A stretch of 11,167 bases of DNA from Cephalothrix spiralis (lineage: Eukaryota > Nemertea > Palaeonemertea > Archinemertea > Cephalotrichidae): NCBI GenBank assembly GCA_032353305.1, contig JAUCNG010379925.1, positions 1-11,167 on the forward strand, given 5' to 3'. The notes under the pieces are model-generated. The model was not told where the DNA came from. It saw only the letters and a list, made by a program, of their open reading frames with translations, and did no database searches. Both the position numbers and the translations under genes were made by a program. Below are positions 6,964 to 11,167 of the stretch, one piece after another. The stretch's first letter is position 1. Each line of letters starts with the position of its first letter.

Positions 6964-7462
6964 TGCGCTTAAGTTTCATATTTATATCTTTTATAGTTTT
7001 TAAGTTATGATAATTTTGCGCAACTCGGGTCAATAAAAACGGAATATGATAGAATGACATCAAAAAATATCGCGTGATCTGCTTATTATTTAAAAACCTG
7101 TAGTTTAAAAAATTGAGATGCTGTTGGCTTTAAATTTTAGAATAATGTTAACATTGATGTTTTCTTTCGTGGTGTAAATTGCGGCATCGGAAAGTCTTAT
7201 ACGATAGTAAAATTAAATTGACGCATCAAAAATAATTTGATATCATTCCTTAGCGCGTATCCAACACAGCCTATATTTGTAAAACAAGTGATAATAATTT
7301 GCTTATCCCTGTCACTCAACACTTTTTTTGGATTTCTGTGATTGTATAATTTCATCTGTATACATTTTAAAATACATATTTTTGAATTTATGGCGACTGA
7401 GTTCATCAGTACGACCAAAAATAGCGCCACGGCGGATTTGGAGTGATATTCGCTTATAGTGA
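6964..7462 (+). repeat. 499-bp tandem duplication, copy 1
   Basis: It begins TGCGCTTAAGTTTCATATTT and ends with TTCGCTTATAGTGA. I compared it with copy 2 by eye and found four substitutions: 7368, 7401, 7437 and 7438. All lie in the last 95 bases and the first roughly 400 bases look identical, which points to a recent duplication or a later conversion of the left part. Copy 1 has an open frame on the minus strand at 7197-7562 with no recognised function. Confidence 0.9.
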
Positions 7463-7961
7463 TGCGCTTAAGTTTCATATTTATATCTTTTATAGTTTTT
7501 AAGTTATGATAATTTTGCGCAACTCGGGTCAATAAAAACGGAATATGATAGAATGACATCAAAAAATATCGCGTGATCTGCTTATTATTTAAAAACCTGT
7601 AGTTTAAAAAATTGAGATGCTGTTGGCTTTAAATTTTAGAATAATGTTAACATTGATGTTTTCTTTCGTGGTGTAAATTGCGGCATCGGAAAGTCTTATA
7701 CGATAGTAAAATTAAATTGACGCATCAAAAATAATTTGATATCATTCCTTAGCGCGTATCCAACACAGCCTATATTTGTAAAACAAGTGATAATAATTTG
7801 CTTATCCCTGTCACTCAACACTTTTTTTGGATTTCTGTGATTGTATAATTTCATCTGTATACATTTGAAAATACATATTTTTGAATTTATGGCGACTGAA
7901 TTCATCAGTACGACCAAAAATAGCGCCACGGCGGACCTGGAGTGATATTCGCTTATAGTGA
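7463..7961 (+). repeat. 499-bp tandem duplication, copy 2
   Basis: It follows copy 1 directly with no spacer. The differing bases are at 7867, 7900, 7936 and 7937. A third start, ATGCGCTT, follows at 7962 and then diverges into the sequence that leads to the inverted right arm. The duplication junction therefore lies within the 8-base word ATGCGCTT or TGCGCTT found at each boundary. Confidence 0.9.
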
Positions 7962-8503
7962 TGCGCTTTCACTTTATGATATTGAATTACATTCTGTTGA
8001 CATAATTATGATTCTGCAATTTACACCACGGAAAGAGAAAACCAATGTTAACAAATTTAAAGCAAACATCTTTTTTATTTATCACACGAAAATTTTTAAC
8101 GTCATTCTATGATATTCCGTTTTTTGACCCGAGTTGCGCAAATTAGCATAACTAAAAAACTGTGAATGATATAAAAATGTAATTCTAGCACGCTATTAAG
8201 ACCACCATTCTGCTACTACGTGCAACATATCAACACGTATTTTTGAAGATACAACATTCTAAACAGCGGGACAGATTCAAAGGCCCACCTGATATATCAT
8301 ACCACTGGACTTTAAGTCGATGTTGTGGTATATATCATATCTAAAGTAATCATTCAGTTGAGATAAATTACCAGTGTTGTTACCACACACAGGGTTCAGC
8401 TTTTCTAGCGAGGTATTATTTTGACGATCCTGCCGCCAGTGATAGAGCAATGACTACATGTGAAATAATATTGAAAACTTTTATAAATGATTTATTTTTG
8501 ATT

Positions 8504-8551
8504 TAGAATGAAATAGAATAAAACTAAACAGAATAAAATAAAATAACATAA
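8504..8551. repeat. AT-rich low-complexity GAATAAAA-type tract
   Basis: The tract repeats units such as AGAATRAAAT about every 10 bases on the plus strand. It appears to be simple-sequence DNA in intron c just after exon c, with no wider meaning visible. Confidence 0.6.
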
Positions 8552-8629
8552 TGCCCTTATAAGGCAAATTAAATATACAGTAGGAAATGCAGAATGTAAA
8601 ATAAATAGCATGCAGAGAATTTGACATAC

Positions 8630-8769
8630 TTTTACCCTAGTTTGAGCTTGCTCGAATGTCTGCGTTAACAATTTAACGACATTTTCATATGATTTTTCGT
8701 CATACTGTCGTTTAACCTCTTCCAAAGACTGTGAATGCTGAAGTGATTCTTCAAAATCTTTGACGCTGT
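8630..8769 (-). CDS. CABIN1: CABIN1 exon c: SLEEVKRQYDEKSYENVVKL helix pair
   Basis: The exon is 140 bp. Its first two bases finish an Asp codon and 46 residues follow. The core SQSLEEVKRQYDEKSYENVV matches vertebrate CABIN1 SLEEIQRLYEAGDYKAVVHLL closely. This is a TPR-like helical hairpin, with Y-x-x-x-x-Y/F-x-x-V-V spacing in helix B. The acceptor CTTTTTCCAG is strong. I place the donor at AAA|GTATGT at 8629. An alternative AGG|GTAAAA six bases earlier also keeps the frame and would drop two residues (Val-Lys). An open frame continues upstream into the intron, but its similarity to CABIN1 begins at the acceptor. Confidence 0.9.
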
Positions 8770-8922
8770 CTGGAAAAAGGTACCAATGAATTAAATTAAG
8801 ATGATTAGTAATAATCAATTGAAAAATGTATTAGATAAAAATTAAATCTCCAGCAGGAGGGGGAGGTGGTGCTGTCATTGTAAAAATTTGCTGTACATAG
8901 GCCCGGGGTGGGTTGGTTAAAA

Positions 8923-9180
8923 AATGCCGAAATGCAATTTTTTTCCACAGAATGCAAATTGTTTCCTCGACTGTTGTTTTTGTACCTTAAATCATGTTTA
9001 AAGCATGAATATTGCATTTTTATTATCAAAATTAAAGGCAAAAATTGGGTGGATGTTTAAAATTTGTAGAAAAAATATGCGCATCCTGGAAAAGTTGTGC
9101 AAATTTTTGCCAGAAAAATTAGAGTCGCATAAAATTTTTCCATGCCGGTCGACGCAGAGGATATTTTTCAATCGATCTTT
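8923..9180 (+). repeat. Diverged dispersed repeat, copy 2
   Basis: This segment resembles the reverse complement of the segment at about 5130-5455. The best blocks are TTGTTTTTGTA followed by CTAAATCATGTTTAAAGCAT-like sequence at about 8974-9008, GGGTGGATG at 9047-9055, AAATTTTTGCCAGAAAA at 9101-9117, and a GGTCG..CGCAG block at 9147-9159. The two copies are well diverged with indels, so the insertions are old. No inverted ends or target duplications are clear. I do not recognise the family. Confidence 0.6.
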
Positions 9181-9599
9181 CCGACGGCGGCAGTAAAAAA
9201 CTTTTTTCTACTTAATGATAATATTCCGATACCCTACGTGTATCTGAATATTATTATATTCATCTGAATGCAAATCTAATTCAGATAGCGAAGGTGGATC
9301 AAAATGAATGATAATCCATTATTATAAATCAACGGACTTTCCTGAGGTCTGGAATTTGAATTTTTTTGGTGCTCTGTTTTTCAAGTTACTAATTCCATTT
9401 ACTATTGACACACAAAAAATGAAATGCACTGACAATATCTGTCTTATCGACGGAAATCACAGTTTTATCCTACTTTTTGTTAATTAAATCTTCACATTTT
9501 GTCGATAATGTCATTTAGTCCAATTTTAGAATATCTTATCTTAAAGTGAGGGCGTCAGATGACTGGCTCAAATAGACACAGATGGTCCGCTTTATGCGC

Positions 9600-9835
9600 A
9601 TTAACCCTTAGGCCTATAGACACATCCCGCACTATAAGCTATATATACCGATTAGCGGTCGGGTGTTTACGTTAACCTGACCAAGCCAACTATGAGGCAG
9701 TTTACACTGAGAATTAACCCAAGTTTCTTCTTGGTGGAAAGTAGCGTATGAAGCGTTGAGCCCAGGGTCTCGGACTAGGTACCTCCGGATCAAAGAACCA
9801 GAGCTTCTCCACTTCGCCACTGAGACGTTGACAAA
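9600..9835 (-). mobile_element. tRNA-derived SINE-like element (polymerase III A and B boxes)
   Basis: On the minus strand an A-box-like sequence TGGCGAAGTGG lies at 9819-9809. A B-box-like sequence GTCCGAGACCC lies at 9774-9764. The start-to-start distance is 45 bases, the spacing of a real tRNA. Between them is an anticodon-arm-like stem (TCTGG/CCGGA) around TTCTTTGAT. The T-arm pairs only with wobbles and the acceptor stem does not close, so this is not a working tRNA gene. The downstream non-tRNA body would be the SINE-specific part. The outer limits are estimates because I see no clear target duplication or simple-repeat tail. It sits in sense orientation within a CABIN1 intron. Confidence 0.5.
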
Positions 9836-10070
9836 TTACACCTTCTCGATTCATAATGGGATTTGAGCCAGGATATGGAAGATAAAAAACCAAAGGTCCT
9901 TCGAGAAAATCAAAATGATAAGTTTGTATTTGGAAGAAACGACCAAGTTCTTTCTGGCATAAATATTTTTCACGCAGTCATAAAAATATTAACATGACAC
10001 AATCTAGAAGGTTCACTTTCTATTGAGAATCACTGATGTTGATGAAAATAAAGAAATCAATATAATTTAC

Positions 10071-10164
10071 CTTTGGTTATTGTTGTATAATTTTTACAGT
10101 TCCATAATTTTATGGGTTTACATTCATTTGATTCCTTTTCTATTAATTTCATTAAACTTTTGAC
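10071..10164 (-). CDS. CABIN1: CABIN1 exon b: linker with PIKLWNCKN motif
   Basis: The exon is 94 bp and encodes 31 residues plus the first base of an Asp codon finished by the next exon. It opens VKSLMKLIEK. Its C-terminal half, PIKLWNCKNYTTITK, lines up without gaps with vertebrate CABIN1 residues of the form IRLPNLHND just before the SLEEI segment. The first half is charged and weakly conserved, as expected of the loop after the TPR helices. The acceptor is CTTTTATAG|GTC and the donor is AAAG|GTAAAT. Both phases agree with the flanking exons. The support is the alignment register and the phase, since the residues alone are not very distinctive. Confidence 0.82.
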
Positions 10165-10670
10165 CTATAAAAGAATAAGGTTTATTAGGACAGTTGATAT
10201 GAACTCATCTTCGCCGCAGAAATTAAGACCCCGGAATGTTTAGACTTTATAGTCGTCAAATCTGTGGTAAACACGATAGTAAAAAATATTTAAGGACCGA
10301 AACGCCCGGAAACTGACATACCATTAAGTACGATATAGGGCCCTGAGAACGAGGATGGTAGGAAGGCTGCATAGCTAGGATTATAGGAATAAAACCTTAA
10401 TCCAGTGAAATTATTTGTTTACATAGCAATAAAAGAAAATCCGAGGCAATTGTGTCAATAACAATGCCTAGGATACAGACTAGCCGTTGAAGCTCCTTTA
10501 AATACACAAAACAATTGCAAATAGTCTTTGCCATTTTCGATCGAGAAATAGACTGGTAAACACAGTCCTTAATTAGGCAGTAAAAAGTAACATCTATACT
10601 GGTTTCCTGCCCTATTAATACTCTCTTTAATTTGTCTGCCAAATAAAAGACAAAAATTATAAAACTTTAC
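10165..10670 (-). other. Intron a, no recognised content
   Basis: This is a 506-bp phase-0 intron with donor GTAAAG and acceptor TTCTTTTATAG. I see no repeat structure, RNA gene or coding exon. A somewhat GC-richer patch lies at about 10200-10360. It has no recognisable coding content and may be remnant repeat DNA. Confidence 0.75.
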
Positions 10671-10741
10671 CTCATCAAATATATCCAATGCGTCTTCTGT
10701 TTTTCCCAATAGAACACGAAATTTTGCTTTAAGCCAATATG
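10671..10741 (-). CDS. CABIN1: CABIN1 exon a: TPR helix pair, YWLKAKF motif
   Basis: The exon is 71 bp and starts with two bases (CA) that finish a codon split with the exon upstream of the window. It then encodes 23 residues. It begins YWLKAKFRVLLGKTEDALDI, which matches the vertebrate CABIN1 stretch YWLKARF...GDMEQALE. To my recollection that segment is annotated as a TPR repeat in the human protein. The helix A/helix B pattern of a TPR, with a small residue in the GK turn and an A-L-D-I heptad, is visible. The acceptor is TTATTTCTTATAG and the donor is GAG|GTAAAG, leaving phase 0, which fits the next exon. An open frame runs on at both ends into the introns but loses all similarity there. 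I therefore trust the splice sites over the longer open frame. Confidence 0.88.
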
Positions 10742-11167
10742 CTATAAGAAATAAATCAAAGAAAATGTAAATACAGGGCAGAAACGACAGGGTGGCCAGA
10801 ATTTTCCAAAATAACAAATATATATGACATTTCCAGTCACGCCATCATGAAATAGCCTGGATGACACGTTTCACAACCCTGATCAATAACCAGTCGCTTA
10901 TAATACAATGTATAATTTCATTGTACCGTATTCAACAATTACAAGGATTTTCCTATTTTTTTTCCATTTTCCATCACATTTTGTGCAAATAAAAAATCCC
11001 ATGGCATTTCCAGGTTTTCCATACGTATGTTCCCTTACTCACTGTAGGGTTGCAAAATGTTTCAGTTATAAATGAGGCTATGTCTCTTTGGTTTCTTTGA
11101 TGGTTCAATATGAAAATTCCAAATTTTCAGATTTTCCCCCGCCAAAATTGAAATGTTGCCGCCATTT
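10742..11167 (-). other. Intron upstream of the first visible exon (partial)
   Basis: This stretch precedes the acceptor TTTCTTATAG of the exon at 10671-10741. I searched the minus strand for the expected upstream CABIN1 exon, which should end in one base of a split codon, and did not find it. The rest is AT-rich and low in complexity, with pyrimidine-rich runs near 10950-10975. The last 30 bases contain a short GC-richer patch that reads GGCGGCAAC on the minus strand. No gene or repeat is recognised. Confidence 0.7.

Larger units (their letters stand above)
6963..8193. mobile_element. Foldback element with long inverted arms and internal tandem duplication
   Basis: The left arm (about 6963-7190) and the right arm (about 8010-8193, inverted) are related. 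Shared blocks are TTTGCGCAACTCGGGTCAA, AACGGAATAT, ATAGAATGAC, GCTTTAAATTT, GTTAACATTG and CGTGGTGTAAATTGC. Outer ends are GTGCGCTTAAG on the left and GCGTGCTAGAA on the inverted right, both next to TA (6961-6962 and 8194-8195). The left arm plus the centre is present twice, with a period of 499 bp (see the repeat entries). Without the duplication the element would be about 730 bp with arms of about 185-230 bp. It abuts the palindromic element on its left and shares the TA between them. The centre has only decayed open frames, so it appears non-autonomous. Confidence 0.72.
6114..8629 (-). other. Intron c, occupied by two abutting foldback elements
   Basis: This is a 2516-bp phase-0 intron, the largest in the window. 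Its donor is GTATGT and its acceptor is GGAATTTTTAG-like (TTTTTAG|GGA). About 1.6 kb of it is two terminal-inverted-repeat elements at 6588-6960 and 6963-8193, listed separately. The flanks at 6114-6585 and 8196-8500 contain nothing I recognise apart from an imperfect stem at 8291-8341 (GATATATCATACCAC against GTGGTATATATCATATC). Confidence 0.8.
8770..10070 (-). other. Intron b with SINE-like unit and dispersed repeat
   Basis: This is a 1301-bp phase-1 intron with donor GTAAAT and acceptor CTTTTTCCAG. It contains a tRNA-derived SINE-like unit at about 9600-9835 and one copy of a diverged dispersed repeat at about 8923-9180, both listed separately. The stretches at 9190-9590 and 9870-10070 show no recognisable gene or repeat. 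A small open frame on the plus strand at 9005-9196 lies wholly inside the repeat and is not a gene. Confidence 0.75.
281..10741 (-). other. CABIN1: CABIN1-like gene, nine internal exons (partial gene span)
   Basis: This is the span of one minus-strand gene, partial at both ends. The nine exons join into 428 codons with no stop, and every junction has GT-AG splice sites and matching phase. The product aligns in order with the middle of calcineurin-binding protein cabin-1. Landmarks are YWLKAKF, SLEEVKRQY, NLVRLAQN, WIILYRLL, AHEHLGRRGWC, QCFYCLY, PEFDSYK and YIDGTSTE. CABIN1 is a nuclear TPR scaffold. With HIRA and ubinuclein it forms the replication-independent H3.3 deposition complex, and it is related to yeast Hir3. 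The C-terminal calcineurin- and MEF2-binding part known from vertebrates is not in the window. Drosophila-type flies lack an obvious orthologue as far as I recall, so a non-dipteran arthropod is likely. No promoter, start codon, stop codon or polyadenylation site of the gene is visible. Confidence 0.92.

Noticed and set aside
8884-8902. Possible LINE 3' tail reading GGGCCTATGTACAGCAAA on the minus strand
   Set aside because: It recalls the GGCCTATGTCCAGCAGTGG tail of insect RTE-type LINEs, but the match is short, stops before the GTGG part, and no reverse-transcriptase sequence is adjacent.
9763-9830. Functional tRNA gene
   Set aside because: Box spacing is right, but the acceptor stem does not close and the T-arm needs wobble pairs and an oversized loop.
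9858-9869. Second B-box-like word GGCTCAAATCCC on the minus strand, upstream of the SINE-like unit
   Set aside because: No A-box lies 40-60 bases upstream, so a dimeric SINE or second tRNA is not supported.
1-11167. Bacterial or phage system, operon, or CRISPR array
   Set aside because: The window is a single spliced eukaryotic gene with repeat-filled introns. There are no Shine-Dalgarno-led gene rows and no regularly spaced short repeats with unique spacers.

Overview
The window looks like animal nuclear DNA, most likely from an insect or other arthropod. It is AT-rich, has no prokaryotic-style operons, and carries one gene on the minus strand cut into short exons with GT-AG introns of about 0.4 to 2.5 kb. 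The introns hold terminal-inverted-repeat elements with TA target duplications, a tRNA-derived SINE-like unit, and a repeat of the 'cagacggac...gggttc' type that I know as common in insect genomes. The species cannot be named from the sequence.

The gene is recognisable as CABIN1 (calcineurin-binding protein cabin-1, the Hir3-related TPR subunit of the HIRA histone H3.3 chaperone complex). Nine internal exons run from 10741 down to 281: 10671-10741, 10071-10164, 8630-8769, 6033-6113, 5504-5661, 4489-4665, 2502-2826, 1528-1629 and 281-420. All eight exon-exon junctions keep the reading frame, including four split codons. The joined product is 428 codons and matches the middle of the vertebrate protein without a gap, from the YWLKA motif to the DYIDGTSTE motif. 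The start codon, the N-terminal TPR block, the C-terminal half and the stop codon all lie outside the window.

Region by region: 1-280 is intron with an insect-type repeat. 421-1527 is plain AT-rich intron. 1630-2501 holds three tandem or clustered repeat blocks and a poly-G hairpin. 2827-4488 holds an orphan exon-like segment (3022-3122) resembling the last membrane segment of an SLC16-type transporter, and a perfect 14-bp hairpin. 4666-5503 and 8770-10070 share a diverged dispersed repeat in opposite orientations. 5662-6032 has a short CG-dinucleotide tract. 6114-8629 carries a 373-bp palindromic element abutting a second foldback element of 1.2 kb with a nearly identical 499-bp internal tandem duplication. 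8770-10070 also has a SINE-like unit. 10165-10670 and 10742-11167 are intron with nothing recognised.

I see no operon, CRISPR array, defence system or complete gene. The points most worth following are the two abutting foldback elements and the transporter-like orphan exon, not a new multi-gene system.
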